Assembly (NCBI GenBank): GCA_029378245.1
Contig: JARKIF010000014.1
Location: 1,116,001-1,180,000 of the forward strand
Source: Roridomyces roridus
Lineage: Eukaryota; Basidiomycota; Agaricomycetes; Agaricales; Mycenaceae
DNA: 64,000 bases
Reading direction: 5' to 3'
The position numbers and the translations under genes are program-made. Each line of letters opens with the position of its first letter. Positions within the stretch are counted from its first letter, which is position 1. The notes under the pieces were generated by a model. It searched no databases. It saw only the letters and a program-made list of their open reading frames with translations, and was not told the origin of the DNA. This document shows, in pieces, positions 29,855 to 42,900 of this stretch.

Positions 29855-31112
29855 ATGGCCAACGACCAAGATGCTCTCCTAGCGATGGGGTTCGATGCCG
29901 CGCGCGTCCAGTGGGCTCTCAAAGCTACGGGCAATCGCGGTCTCCAACCTGCAATGGATCACATACTCGAGAACGAGGGAAAGCCCGTTCCCGAACTTGG
30001 CGCAGTGTCAGAGTCGGCACCATCTCAACGCGACGCCATGGATGTGGACGACGATGAAGACGCAGAGGCGCTGAAGAGTCTCGGTCTCAAAGCGAACGAC
30101 GTGGAAGCCAAGAGCATCAAGTGTTCTGAATGTGGCAAGGTATTTAGGAACACTGCCGTTGCTCAGTTCCATGCCGAGAAGAGTGGCCACCAAGAGTTTG
30201 AGGAGAGCACGGAGGAGGTGCATATCAATTTCGTCGGTCTCTCTATGATTCTCATTGGCACTTGTAGCTCAAGCCCCTCACGGAGGAGGAGAAGAAGGCA
30301 AAGTTGGCTGAGCTCCGAGAGAAGATGGCGGAAAAGCGCGAGCGTAAAGCAGTCGAGTATGCCAAAGAGGCAAAGGCCAGTGAGATTATTCGCAGGAAGG
30401 CTGGCAAGGTGATATTCTTGCGGATTTTTACACACTCGCTCACGCAAGCTGCGCAGGATATGGGCTCGATCAAAGAGGAGATGGAAAAACGGCAAGCTCT
30501 CAAGGACGCAGAGGAAAAGAAGAAAGGTCTGCCTCTCCGCGCGTCCCTCGCTCTCACGTAACCTGCGCCCCACAGAGAAAATTGAGGACGCCAAAGCTCG
30601 CGCTGCAATTAAAGCCCAGATCGAAGCCGACAAGAAAGCGCGCGCTGAGAAATTCGCCCGCGAAAAGGCTCTGCGGCACGGCGAGGAAATCGTAGATGCT
30701 CCCGCAGCCCCTACGGCAGCAGCTGCTTCATCATCTGCTCCCAGTGGGGTCGCTGGGAAGGATTTCAAAGAAACCCGGCTCCAGATTCGGATGTCTACCG
30801 GCGGGCAGCCATATACGACGACACTTTCGAGCGAAGCCCGTTCGTACATGTTCATTTATTTTGACACCTGTCTCTCTGACCCCCCGATGTCTAGCGCTGC
30901 GAGAAGTCGCCGAGTTCCTGGCAGGCCAATCTCTACAGGTGGATGTCGAGACGGTTTCTTTCGCACAGCACTTTCCCAGGTCAGAGACGCGGACTCTTCC
31001 TTTTCCCCACCTCACATTTTGCAGGAAACAATTTACCAAGTCTGATTTCCCGAAGAGCCTGCGTGAACTAGGACTTACTCCTTCGGCGGTTCTCATCGCA
31101 ACACCGCAGTAA
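29855..31112 (+). CDS. UBA - C2H2 zinc finger - coiled coil - UBX protein (UBXN1/SAKS1-like p97 adaptor)
   Basis: Six exons: 29855-30217, 30268-30408, 30457-30526, 30576-30839, 30895-30979 and 31025-31112; 336 residues. Order: N-terminal UBA domain (residues 1-42, 'LLAMGFDAARVQWALKATGN'); acidic linker; C2H2-type finger 'CSECGKVFRNTAVAQFHAEK...H' (~residues 88-110); 'LKPLTEEEKKAKLAELREKM'; a long charged coiled coil (~125-220); and a C-terminal UBX domain with 'TRLQIRMSTGGQPYTTTLSS', 'LREVAEFLAGQSL', 'FPRKQFTKSDFPKSLRELGL' and 'SAVLIATPQ'. UBA binds ubiquitin and UBX binds the Cdc48/p97 N-domain (family knowledge), so this is an adaptor for the Cdc48 encoded 21 kb away in this window. Confidence 0.88.
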
Positions 31113-31172
31113 TTCGTCAACCAAATGCATGTTGTAACACTTGTATAATTACTTCCTTGAAATGCAATGCTG

Positions 31173-32762
31173 CTAGATGTACTCGTAAACCGTAATCTCC
31201 GCCGTCGAGCTCCCGACCGCAATTTTGCCTTCCTCTTCCTCGATTGCGATCCGCACCCAACGATCGTCCTCTCGCACGTCGTAAACCATCGACGCGGTAG
31301 CTGCTACGCCCTGATCACTCAACGGAAGGACTGGTTCATCCACGTCGACGTTCGTGAACAGCGTCCCAGCAAGCCTCTGCCCTTCCACAGCATGATCAAA
31401 GTAGTCCTCCGTGTGCGAGTCGATCCACAACGCCGTCCCATGGGAACCCAGCACCATATCCCAGCGAGCAAACAACCGTATCGGCGACGCGAAGGTGCGT
31501 AGCAACACAGGGTCGCGGAGGTACGGCAAGTTGTTCACCTCCTCGAGTGGGACGAGGGCGTCATACGATGGGTTGCATGGAAGGACATAATGATGCAGTG
31601 CGTTGACTGGCCAGGGGAAGAGACTCGCGTAGCGGACGAGGATGTTGAGTGGTGGTGGGACGCCCCGTGAGGTGGCGGTATAGGAAGGTTGGGGGACCAT
31701 GCAGACGCTGTCGACGCGCCATTGCCAAGTGTGGGTTTGGATTGGCTCAAGGACGGGTGAGGAGGAGCCAGATCTAAAGGGAGAGAGGGAGTAGAGCTCC
31801 AGAGTGGTGGTGCGGACGACGATGGCGTATGTTTCAGTGACGAGCGCATCTACACATTCTTTTTGCTGCAAAGCTGTGAGTTGGGATGTAGGGAGAATAT
31901 TGAAGCTCACCTGTGTATGGCTCGGGTTCTGCAACTCGACACTAGAGTCGGGATTTTCAAGCACTCGTAAATTCAGTCGGTTATCGTCAAATTTCGTGAG
32001 CAGCGTCGACCCAGCAAATGTATGCAGACTCTCCGTAAAGTCCAATTGCTGAATAGTAACAAACGCCGACTCGGGATCGTTTGCAGTAAAATCGATTCCC
32101 ATAATCTCGACACCTCTGTCGAAACGCTCAACCGGGTGCTTGTTGTGTAGAAGTGCGGGGCTCACATGGGCGACCGCAGCGCTACAATTCCAGGATACGA
32201 GGCATCCGTGTTTATCCGGAAGCCACGAAAATCAGCCGGGCACCTCCGAGCGACGCACGTCGATGGGTTTCCCAGCAAATCCCAGCATTGGAGCGTGAAT
32301 GCGCGGTGGCCCGGGGGAGTCGAGAGGACGAGGGACATGAGCCATCTGTGCCCGCGGCCCGGAAGGAAAGCGAGGGAGACCACTTGTGAGCGGGGTTCCG
32401 GAACGGTTCGGAACGTTAGGCGCCGTATGGACATAGTAGAGGGCGAGGTCCAGTTCTGGCGGAGGCGTAGCGCGCGTTGGAGGCATAGTTCGAGTTCCGT
32501 AGTATCGAGGTTTGTGAGACTGCGTCCTTGCAACTGGGGAATCGGGATATTCTGCTCGAGGACTTGGGATTGCAGGAGATGGTACCAGACGCTGCGCAGC
32601 TGCGTTATTTCGCGGAACTCTTTGCAAGTCTTGACAGATCCATTAGAGCGGAGATGGTTGGCAGGATGTATGCATACACACCTGTCTGAACTGGAGAACA
32701 TCCCGTATGCCCAAATGCCTCAGGACGAGGATGAGAACGTCCGTAGGGAGCACCGGGGCCAT
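31173..32762 (-). CDS. F-box protein, different family from the five copies
   Basis: Four exons on the minus strand: 32762-32682, 32629-32166, 32115-31911 and 31865-31173; 480 residues. The N-terminus is a clean F-box: 'VLPTDVLILVLRHLGIRDVL' then 'QFRQTCKEFREITQLRSVWY'. Next comes 'NIPIPQLQGRSLTNL' and 'ELELCLQRALRLRQNWTSP', then a beta-rich C-terminal part with WD/propeller-like spacing ('VVSLAFLPGRGHRWLMSL', 'LQCWDL', 'GSHGTALWID', 'WVRIAIEEEEGKIAVGSS'). Probable SCF substrate receptor; the target is unknown. It is a standalone gene without the CxxCG start of the other F-box-like loci and has normal introns (47-52 nt). Its 3' end faces the UBX gene, 60 bp away. Confidence 0.75.
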
Positions 32763-33472
32763 TGGGGCGCACGCAGAGGTGGCCGTATTGGATTATGAAT
32801 TTCAGGTCGGGAGTAGATTTACGCGTCGCGCTGCTTTCATACCGCGAAAGCAAGGCCTAGACTCTCCAAATGGCACACGCGAAAGGAACGGAGGAGGATG
32901 ATCCGGGCCATCGAATGTCGATTGAATCGCACTCGATGTGGGATTAAGGGAAACAAGCGGTGAAGCGACTCACAGCAGTTGTCGGGTTGCCGTTGCATGC
33001 CGTGCATGTATTCAGCTAGTTGCCCTGAGATCCGGGGAACTGGTATTTTACTGGCGGAGAACGGCATAGCATTGGAAAATTATAGAGGCACGCGATGGAG
33101 ACGGAATAGGCAAGACCGCATTTTTCGGACAACACGAGGCACCCCGGAGAGACTCTCCGTGGCTGCATCACCGGTCCAGCTAATGGACGATCCCCGCTCA
33201 TCCTGCGAACATTCCGCCTTTCTTGCATCGAAGGACCCTGTTATAAAGATCGTCAGCTTCATTCAACGACACCAAGGCATATAAAAAAATCAGGAAATGC
33301 GTAAGTGACGTCCTATGCGAACGCAAGCGTCCACTCCGACTGACGTGCAAATGTCTCGAATATCTCATCTTTGGAAGAAGGGACGGAAGGGTAGGCTCAC
33401 CTTGACGGAGGAAGAGGAAGAGAAAATGTTTTGTTTGGTCGTTCTGTCAAACGGCTTTTTCTCTTTGCCATC
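32763..33472. other. Divergent intergenic region
   Basis: About 700 bp between the divergent starts of the F-box gene (minus) and GPN1 (plus). Open frames here are short and overlapping on both strands, with no motif. I see no tRNA, repeat or transposon end. It presumably holds both promoters. Confidence 0.5.
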
Positions 33473-34786
33473 ATGTCGACATCTACCGAGTCTGCGGCTG
33501 CAGGCCCATCCAAGCAGAAACCCATCGCAATAATCACAATTGGAATGGCCGGCGCGGGCAAATCTACCTTTGTACAACGCATAAACTCGTATCTGCACTC
33601 GCAAGACCCGCCCAGTCCACCTTACATCCTGAATCTCGACCCGGCAGTCACGCACGTCCCGTTCGAGGCCAACATCGACATCCGGGACACGATCAACTAC
33701 CAGGAGGTCATGAAGCAGTGTGTATTCCCGTAAACTTGCGCGTGCGTCTGTCGGGACCATAGCTCAAGGTACAACCTGGGCCCGAACGGCGGGATATTGA
33801 CCGCGTTGAATTTGTTTACGACCAAATTTGATCAGGTGCTTGGGCTGGTGGAAAAGCGGGCGGATACCGTCGAGTGAGTGCACTGGTTTTTCCATCTCAA
33901 CTTGAATTGATTGCGTCCAGCTATGTGATTTTGGACACTCCAGGGCAAATTGAGATCTTCACTTGGTCTGCGAGTGGGGCCATCATTACAGACGCGGTGG
34001 CCTCGTCGATGCCCGCAGTCGTAGCTTATATCATTGATACACCGCGAACGACCGCCCCTGCAACCTTCATGTCCAACATGCTCTACGCTTGCAGCATCCT
34101 CTATAAAACAAAACTGCCCTTCATCTTGGTGTTCAACAAGACCGATGTGCAACCACATGATTTTGCGCTCGAATGGATGCAGGATTTCGAGACGTTCCAG
34201 GCTGCGTTGGCCGGCCACGATGGTACCCGTGACTCGGAGGGCGAACCGACGTACATGAACAGCCTCATGAACAGTATGAGTCTAGTTCTGGACGAGTTTT
34301 ACAAGCACCTCAAGACCGTCGGTGTCTCGAGCATGACAGGCGCGGGGATCAAAGAGTTTTTCGACGCCGTTGACGCCTCGAGGACAGAGTACGAAAAGTA
34401 CGTCTCTTACCATTCCTTTGACCAAGCGGCTAACTTGGGTACATTAGCGAGTACCTCCCAGAGCTCAAGCGTGCACAAGCCGCGCGCGACAAGTCGCTAC
34501 AAGACATCAAGGACGACTCGATGAATCGGCTAATGAAGGATCTTGCTGTGGACCGGGAAGCGAACCCTGCCGCGTTCCAGCGCGATCACTGGGACGAAGA
34601 CGACAACGAGGACGAGGATGGAGGCGAAATCGATATTATAGACCGCAGTGAGTGTGTTTCGGCGAGTGTAGGAGTGAACCTTCTGACGCGACTTGAGGCG
34701 AGGAGCCGTGGCCGGGCCAGTACATTGATGTGACACGGCCGAGGAGGCATCCTGACGAGAATATTAATTGGCCACGACCTGGATGA
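33473..34786 (+). CDS. GPN1: GPN-loop GTPase 1 (Npa3/XAB1)
   Basis: Five exons: 33473-33717, 33769-33873, 33921-34397, 34448-34647 and 34698-34786; 371 residues. All family motifs are present: P-loop 'GMAGAGKST', 'NLDPAV', the hallmark GPN loop in 'YNLGPNGGI', the G3 motif 'LDTPGQIE' and the G4 motif 'VFNKTDV', plus '[13 protein letters not shown]'. The C-terminal tail is acidic ('[15 protein letters not shown]') and ends '[19 protein letters not shown]', as in Npa3 orthologues. Function by family: homodimer or Gpn3 heterodimer needed for assembly and nuclear import of RNA polymerase II. The short introns all have good signals; the third shows a CTAAC branch point. Confidence 0.93.
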
Positions 34787-35008
34787 ATGGGCCATTGTAG
34801 CAACAAAGTGTGTATGATAGAATGTAACGTAGACAAAAAATGTGCAAGTTGTCCGTCGGGAGTCGGCAATCAAAACGCACTCGACCGTTGAACCACTTCA
34901 CCCATTTCACCAAGTTCACGTTCTTCACCACCTCTTCCACTCGCCCGCGCCCCAGCTTGGGCGTTTCCCTCAAGACTTCAGCACTATCCTGGTTGACCTA
35001 TCTCCCCG

Positions 35009-36356
35009 ATGGACAGGTGAGCACCTCTGGCTTCCCTGCGACCGACTCTTGCTGAGTGCCGCATGTCTCAGGTACGTAAGAATCGAAAAAATTGGTGAGC
35101 GTTGCACGCCTCTTCGCGTCGTGGGTCGTGCTCTAAACACTCTTCTTCAGGCGAAGGTCTGCCACCAACGTCCGCCCGCGAAATCGCGTGACACTGACCC
35201 GACTCATCAAAACAGGCACGTACGGCGTGGTCTACAAGGCGCGCGACCAGACGACCAACGATATCGTCGCGCTCAAGAAGATTCGGCTCGAGGCGGAGGA
35301 CGAGGGCGTGCCGAGTACTGCCATTCGCGAGATCAGTCTGCTCAAGGAGCTCGACGATGATAATATCGTGCGGTGCGTCCAAACATGCCAGTTCAGTCCT
35401 CGCCGTGTCTAATCTCTGTCCTCGTGGCCATAGGCTTTACAACATTGTGCACGCCGACCAGAAGCTGTTCCTTGTGTTCGAGTACCTCGAGATGGACTTG
35501 AAGCGATTCATGGAGGAAAGCAACCGGGAGGGCAGGCCACTCTCCACTGCTCTGGTCAAGGTGAGCACTGCTCGAGTCTCCTTTGTCTGAAACACGTCCA
35601 GGACACGTCGAGTGTCTTGGCCACCGACCCCAACATCGGTCACGTGTCCCGCACTAAAGACGCGTTTTCTAATACACATTGCAGAAATTCACGCGTCAAC
35701 TCAACCTGGGGCTCGTCTACTGCCATTCGCGGCGCATCCTGCACCGCGATCTCAAGCCTCAGAACCTTCTCATCGACAAGGAGGAAAACCTCAAGCTCGC
35801 CGACTTTGGTCTCGCTAGGGCATTCGGGCTCCCGATGCGAACCTACACGCACGAGGTCGTTACGCTCTGGTACCGCGCGCCGGAAGTTCTCCTTGGCTCG
35901 CGCCACTACGCCACTGGGATCGACATGTGGTCTGTTGGGTGTATCTTTGCCGAGATGGCGATGCATGGGCAGCCCCTGTTCCCTGGTGACTCGGAGATTG
36001 ATCAGATCTTCAAGATTTTCCGGTGGGTGCTGCTGTCCTGTGGTGCATTCTTTTACTGAATGGATGTAGGATCCTCGGAACGCCGAATGAGGAGAGCTGG
36101 CCGGGTGTGCAAGGACTGTCGGATTACAAGCCCACTTTCCCGCAGTGGTCCAGCCAGCAGATTGCGACTGTCGTTCCTGCGCTCGACGAGGAAGGGATCG
36201 ATCTTTTGCAGGCCACGCTGACATACAATCCTGCCAAACGTATTTCTGGTGTGTCTTGGCCGTGGTTGTTTTCTGAGCAAAGAGCTGATTGCACGCATAG
36301 CCAAACGCGCGTTGATTCATCCGTATTTCACAGGTTTCGCCACCGCTGCGGCTTGA
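35009..36356 (+). CDS. CDK1: Cyclin-dependent kinase 1 (Cdc2/Cdc28)
   Basis: Eight exons: 35009-35016 (8 nt), 35072-35094 (23 nt), 35151-35156 (6-nt micro-exon), 35216-35372, 35434-35560, 35685-36022, 36070-36248 and 36301-36356; 297 residues, the classical CDK1 length. It reads '[20 protein letters not shown]', with the Gly loop carrying the inhibitory Thr/Tyr pair, then '[16 protein letters not shown]' (PSTAIRE), '[14 protein letters not shown]', '[12 protein letters not shown]', '[19 protein letters not shown]' (activating Thr) and '[10 protein letters not shown]'. The 6-nt exon GCGAAG is needed to restore G-E-G in the glycine loop; without it the kinase would lose those residues. Intron 5 (124 nt) is longer than its neighbours. 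Confidence 0.95.
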
Positions 36357-36945
36357 AGCTTGAAGGACTGCCATTTATTGTCCATCTAAATACATTTGTC
36401 TAGCTGTCTATTTATCGGTCGCGCAGTGTGACGACGATTGTGTACAATATAGCAGGCTTTTAGCCGTTCTTTTTTTCGTCGAGGGGAGGAGAGCCTGGTT
36501 GGCGTCACTCCTGTGTCCCGTTAAGGAGAAAACTCATAAAGCGGAATTGCATTGTGCCGTAATTTGCGGCCTTCTTTCTTGTTTTTTCTTTTACGTTTGG
36601 ACGCGGTGTTCAATGACGAAGTGATATTGAGTTGAGTGGAGTGTGGTGGTTGAACTTGGGGGTGGAGTGGTGGTGGTTGAACTTGCTGGGGTCGACAGAT
36701 TCGGAGGCGCGGGAGTCCTCAGTCCTGAGGTTCCTGAGACGACTCGGAAAGGGATTGAGATCGAAAATTCGAGAGGGGGAGGGGCGTCTTTCATGAAGAC
36801 CCAAACACGCCCTGCCTTTGAGTTTGAATGGCAGTCGTTTTGTTTATCGGCTCTGCGCGATCACAAAAATAAAACCAACTCTCTCTCTCTATCCTTTCCC
36901 CCCACCATCTACCCTCTCATCACAAACAGCAGATTCGCGTAGAAA
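36357..36945. promoter_or_regulatory. Upstream region of the DUF3638 giant gene
   Basis: 589 bp between CDK1 and the giant gene. The 45 bp just before the start codon are pyrimidine-rich (CTCTCTCTCTCTATCC, then CCCCCCACCATC), a common core-promoter feature of strongly transcribed basidiomycete genes. A purine/GT-rich stretch with repeated GGTGG words lies near 36645-36690. No gene is recognised. Confidence 0.45.
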
Positions 36946-39900
36946 ATGGAGCCCCCGGCTCTCACCTACGTGATAAACCACCTTTTTCTACCACCTAAGC
37001 TCCCCCAAGACGACGACAGCGCTGACTATGGAGCCCAACTCGCGCTCCTCAAGCTCATTTCACAGTGTGCCGACGCGTTTTGCGGCAGTGTGCATCAGTC
37101 AAACGCGTCGCGCGACGTTCAGGACGGATGGGAGGTCATTCGGACCATGGTCGCGCGGTTCGCGATTATACACAAGAACCCCCAGGTGAAGAAGGACAAG
37201 CTCGAGGAGATTATAAAGGCCATGCCACTCAACGGTACGCGTCTTTATGTTCTTTGTGAGGTTTGACGCGCGCTAAAACGCGCTCGCGGTCTATAATAGG
37301 CGTCATCTGTCTGCACGTGTCGTCCCAGAACGCCGGCGTGGTTCTGCGCAGAGTGCATGATACCATCACATTCGAATACTTCCAGGCCAGTCCAAAGTCT
37401 GCGACTGTCACCAAGACAAAGGGAAAGGTCATTTCCCAGTTTCCCGCGCGTGGCCGTCTCGCGCTCCCTTTCAATGCCAGTGTCATCCGCCTGCTTTCGG
37501 CCACTCTCGCAGAACTCGACGCGAAAAGGTTTACCGACGCGTCGGCAGCCTTCACCAAGGCTGGGGCCACCCAGATAGACGAAAAAGAGGTGTCTGACAT
37601 CCGCTACGTCTCAGAGATGCTTGGAGGCATCGCCCGCGCGTTCACCGAGGACCCAGAGGACCTCGCAGAGCAAACTGTCTACGTGACAAAGCGCCTTGGG
37701 GACCAGTCCCTGCCTCAGGGGCTCCAGTATGCCGTGGAGGCGGTCTCCAAAGTGGCTCGTCCTGCGCGTCGCGCTGCAGACGACGATGAAGGAGCTCGAG
37801 TTTCCCGACCAATTCGGGTACAAGGCGTTTGTCGCGTTCGTTCTCGCCAAGACACTGAGTGTCGCGCTCGACGACACGCAAGTCAAGGATGACGTCCTCT
37901 TCGTGATGAACAGGAAGATAGCGTCGCGGCTTTGGAAGCAACAGCTTCGATCGGAGTTTGACACCGACATCGGTGATGACAACAATGCCCCTGTTTTCCC
38001 TCTTGACTACATCTCAACTCAAGTCAAGAAGGCCAAGTCGGTCTTGGATGCACGCTGGGAGGAAGTGCAGAGCCGAGAGAGCGACAATGAGCCTTGGGTG
38101 GCCCCATCCGACGAGCAGCTGACAGCTGCAAAGCACTTTACTTTGCCACAAGTTCGGGGCATTTCGCTGCTCGTTCGTCAGGCGCAAGGACGAACTCAAT
38201 CGCCAGGATGCCAACTTTTCTCCTGCCGCATTCGAAGAGAAGCTCCTCCCGACGTGCACCCCTCGGCAACGCGCATCTCCCCCTCTCCCCATTTCTTCCA
38301 CCCTCCCTGAGCCGAGCCTCTCGCTGGCCATCCTCGATGTGGAGGAATGGGTAATGAACAATTTAGACCAGTGGGCTCTGGCCACGCCTGCAGCTGATCA
38401 GCTGGTCAAGCTGAAGGAGATGTTCGACAAACACGAAGAGCTTGCTCGGGCTGCTGTCAAGCGCGGTCCTGAGATCTTTTCACGACTGTTTCTGACCACG
38501 GCCGAGCTTTGGGTCGCCATGTCAGTGCCTTGAACTCAATCACAATTCATTTCTCTAACTGTTTACAGCGATAAAGCTACGACTGCCGCCATCCCTCTTC
38601 TTCTGGATTACTCTCCCGAAATCGCAATCAAGTCGTTTGAGCCCCTCGTCCTTCCGGAGCTCAGCCAGATGCGCCGGCTGTTTGCAGTCGAGGAATACAT
38701 CTCCACTCGCCACCGCACAGCCAAATATGCCTACCTGTCGGTGTTCAAGCTGAGCGTAGACGAAGACTCGTTCGCTTCTCGCTACTTTAGGAAGAATGCC
38801 GCCCTCCCTGCGTTGCGGCAGACCATCAAGCTCGACGCGGCGGACGCGAAAGATCAAAAGTTGGTAGAACTGGAGGAGAAGAGGCACGAATACGCCCAGG
38901 CCAAGGCTAAAGCTGAGCAATACCGAGATTCCCACAGTTGTCTCACAGCGACTGGGCGACGCAGGAAAGGCCGTGTGTATTGTGTCGCCTGCACTTACGC
39001 ACAAGCAGCGCGTTCGATCACCATTGACCCTTTCGAGGAGCCACTCCCAGAAGAGGAGCCTCTCGCGCAGCTTGTCGTCTTTGAACTGCGTGTGCCGCTG
39101 GCGTTTGGTATTTGGCGAGATGCTACTTATCGCCTGGCGCGTAATTATTCGGAAGAAGGCCCAGTCGTTCGCAAAGCGGCGCCGCGCATTGGGCCAGTGC
39201 TGCGGGGTTACGGACCTCTGGAGGATTACTGGGTTGGGGCTACTCCCGAGCAACGAATCACGTTCGCGTCGGGTTCCAAGTCGTTTGGCGCTGTTACTCT
39301 GCCGTGCACGAGTCACGACGTAATCAAGACACATCCCCTGGACCACAGGCTCTGGGACGAATGGGCCGGCGGTGAGTATGCATTTTTTTCATCTTGTCAG
39401 TCTTGCTGATCAACTGGAATTAGATTTCCTCCCGACTACATTCCCCAAGATGAATATTCGTGCACATTGCACTCCTGTTCTCCCTGCAGGCCCCTACCAG
39501 TGTTTGAAATGGGCGCTCTCCAGTACCAGCCACAAGCCGAATACGGTCATTGCGGAACAATCACGCTGCCCCGTGGAGCTTTCCTACCACGAATTCGATG
39601 CGTTCGGTCACCTGCGTGCGGGAGTGCGTCTGCAGTGGCGGAACATGATGCTCCAGCTTTTGAGCGGCACGCTCAACCTTGCCGACCCGGCAGTGTACCT
39701 GTTGTTCCGGCAGGCGTCGTGCCAGGTCCAAGCTGCCTCTGAGGCCAATCGGGTTGTCCGCGAAGCTCATTTTGACCTTGCGGATGAGGACTTTGGAGTT
39801 GGAGTTCTTGCCGCGTTGAACGCCCGGCTGGATGCCATCTCTGCGAATTGGCAGGAGGGATGGACGGCGGCGATTCTCAGCGATCTCGCTTGCCGTGTGC

Positions 39901-42900
39901 TCTCGTTTACTCACTCGCAAGCCTTGCAGGACAGTCTGTTCGACTTCCTAGCCCGCGTGCGAGATGTTCTCTACGAGTGGATGAACAAGGTTCTCCTTCT
40001 TTTAAAGAATCAAGGCGCAGTTGAAGCTGCATCGAAATCCGAGCTTGTTCATCGGGTACTCCAGCTAGCGGCTGCTTGCCGCTCCACATACGCGGTCGGG
40101 AGTGCCACGATCGGTCGCTTATTCGTCGCTGACAGAGCTGTTTCCATCTTCATCCAATGCGGTATTGCGATTCAGAAGAACATTCCGTCGGATCTGCAGA
40201 CCCTGCCTTCGGCACTGCGCTATCTAATTCACAGAGATGCCCTTTTCTCTGCGGCAACCGTTGAGCCTCTCCTGGGGGCCATATCTCGAGACGGCCGTTA
40301 TTTGGATGATGCGATTGCCAAAGTCTGGGATGGATTTACACGGAGCCCTGTCCAAGCCTGGCGGAAAGTTGGGGACCGTTGGGTCACTTGTGCTACGCCC
40401 GATGCTGCCAATGCTCAAGTTCGTCATGTCTATCTCAACGTGATCGATGGCTCGCTGCAAGTCGATGGTCGCTCGTTGGGGATCCTTCCGAAACCCATTC
40501 TGGAGCATACGCTTTTCCGCGCTGTTTTTCCATCCCAGGTATGTGTTGTATTCAAAATGCTACACTAGTCGCTTACCTGGTTTAGCACGCATTTGAGATC
40601 ATCCCGTCGACCATGAGGGGTATGGACTACCAGTCCCGATCAAACGTCGATAATTTTGAGGTATGTTTTCTGCCTTCCATTTTCGCACTTGACTCAGGCC
40701 TGATTCAGGTTCACTTCAAACTCGGCAACGAAGGCGAACTGTTGATCCGCATCCGCGATATTCGTTCCCAATCTGTGTCCGAGTTCATCCCTCGACAACG
40801 TCTGCAAGGCGACATACCGATGTGTTTGTTGCTCGAGCATATTCACGTGTTCCATGAAGCTACCAATACCATGGATATCTACGCAGCCCCAGCGGCTTCT
40901 GGGTGGAATCCATCCGTATCTGCGGGATGGCAGATGCAGTTCGCTTCCCCTCGTGGACCCACTTTGAGCAAAAACACCGATGATGACACGAGTGAATTCG
41001 TACTCAACCCCAATTCGCACCTGGTCAAGGACCTTTCGGGAATCTTCCAGCCGCTCGAAGCGAGCAGGTTGAATCTCATGGCCTCGTTGAAGTGCCAGGA
41101 TCCCATGGAGCCTCATCGACTCCACGTTGGATTCCATCGCTACAAGATGAACTTCTTCCTGAACGACGACGGGGCTCTGGAGAGTAGCGAGCTCACTGGT
41201 TTCAGTGTTGCCCCGAAACAATCCATCGGTACTCTGATCGGCCTGACCAGCAAACTCGTCCTTGAATCACAGGATGAGAGGGTAAAGGTTCTCGTGCCGG
41301 CGGGGACTCCGACGCTGGTACCGGGCAATCTTCATGTCCAAACCACCCTCCTACCGCCCGAAACCGCTACCCACGTCAAGGCGTACATATTCGATGTCGA
41401 TGACATTATTGGTCGCCTGGTCGGAGATGGAACTTTGACCAGCTGGTATCTGCTCATATACCTCCACATCGTCACTTCATCCCACCTGTGCGACCCCCTC
41501 CTCCATCGCATCGGCATTCAAAAGGCGTTGGAGATGCTTGCCTCGGCCCAAAGTTTCGCGTTCATGGAGTTGAGCTCGGAAAATCTGGCCCAGCTTCAAG
41601 AGATCGTGAATCTAGTGCCGCCGCGTCACTATTCGCCCAAGCAGTACAGCTCTAACGAGACCGTTGGGTGGCACTCCTGCCTTTCGCCGCTTGTGCAAGC
41701 TGGACGAATCGTTGATCTTGTGAATGCGATTGTCGACTATGCGCGCCGACAGGCCATCTTCTATCCTTCCGTCAAGCTGGACAACCTTAAAATCATATTC
41801 AAGGGTGATTTGTTTTTGAGGGAGCGAGCGGAATGCAGAACCCCGTCTGTGTTGAATGGTTTGTACTTTTTTCATCAGCTAGCACGTACTCAAGTCTACC
41901 TTTAGTTTGCGCAGAGCAAGCGGATGCACCCTCGCAGCCTGAGCGCTGCCTCGAAACCCCTGACTCGGTTGAAAAAGAGGAAGATGTCAACGATATGGCC
42001 ACGCTCGTTCACAGCTGGCCTGCGCGCTTGCATATCACAGATTCACTCTGGGTACATTTCCGTACCTGGGAATCCTTTTCGACGCGGGAGAATCCAGATG
42101 GCACACTGGAAGATGTGGGGCTTTGGCTGAGCGGAGGCATTCGGAACGTCTGGGTCCAGCTGTTTTGGCTTTGCAAGGCCGCTCGGCAGTCCCGGGATCG
42201 TTATGCACTGATGTTTGCGCTCGGGATTCTGGCGTATCGCGGCTTTGATCTCGACTTGATCCGAACGCTCCTTGCCGTCGCCATCAGCGGTCCGGCCAAT
42301 CAGACCATCCGGATCCATCCGCAGACTGCTTTCAATCTCAACTCCGGTCATGGTTTGACTGCGGACGAACTTGTTACGCTCGTGCAGCAGCACTGCCGAC
42401 TGTATGAAGACAGTGGAGAAGCGCGGCTCCCAAAGATGGCGGGCGAGACGGACGGAGAATATTCTCAGCGCACGAGGCTTCTGTTTGCAAGGAGAAAGGA
42501 GTCGCAGTCCCGCGACGTAGCGGCGCTCATTCTGAGCATTTAGCCTCGGCCTGGCGCAGCCTTGACGGTGCCCGACATCGCCCCCGTTCTGCCTGACACT
42601 CTCGCTCGACAGTACAGCACCATCAAGCTTGGGTCCGTTCGGGACAGTGTTAATCTGTTACTTCCCGAAAGAATTCGCAACCGGCAACTCTTCGAGAATA
42701 TCACCCGTGTTCAGCGTACTCTCAAAGCCACCCATAATCTCGCGGCGCACCCGGAAGTCGAATCGACGCTCTCGCAGACGCCGATGCTCGTCGAACCCCC
42801 GAGGCAATTCAAACCCATCTCTCTCGATTCGTTGCTCCAGACCAGAGCAGCGGTTGCTGTCACGCCTCCTGAAGAAGAGCTCCCTCTCGTTGACGAAAAG

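Noticed and set aside
33365..33760. 131-codon minus-strand frame over GPN1 exon 1
   Set aside because: Antisense to the P-loop exon of GPN1; shadow frame.
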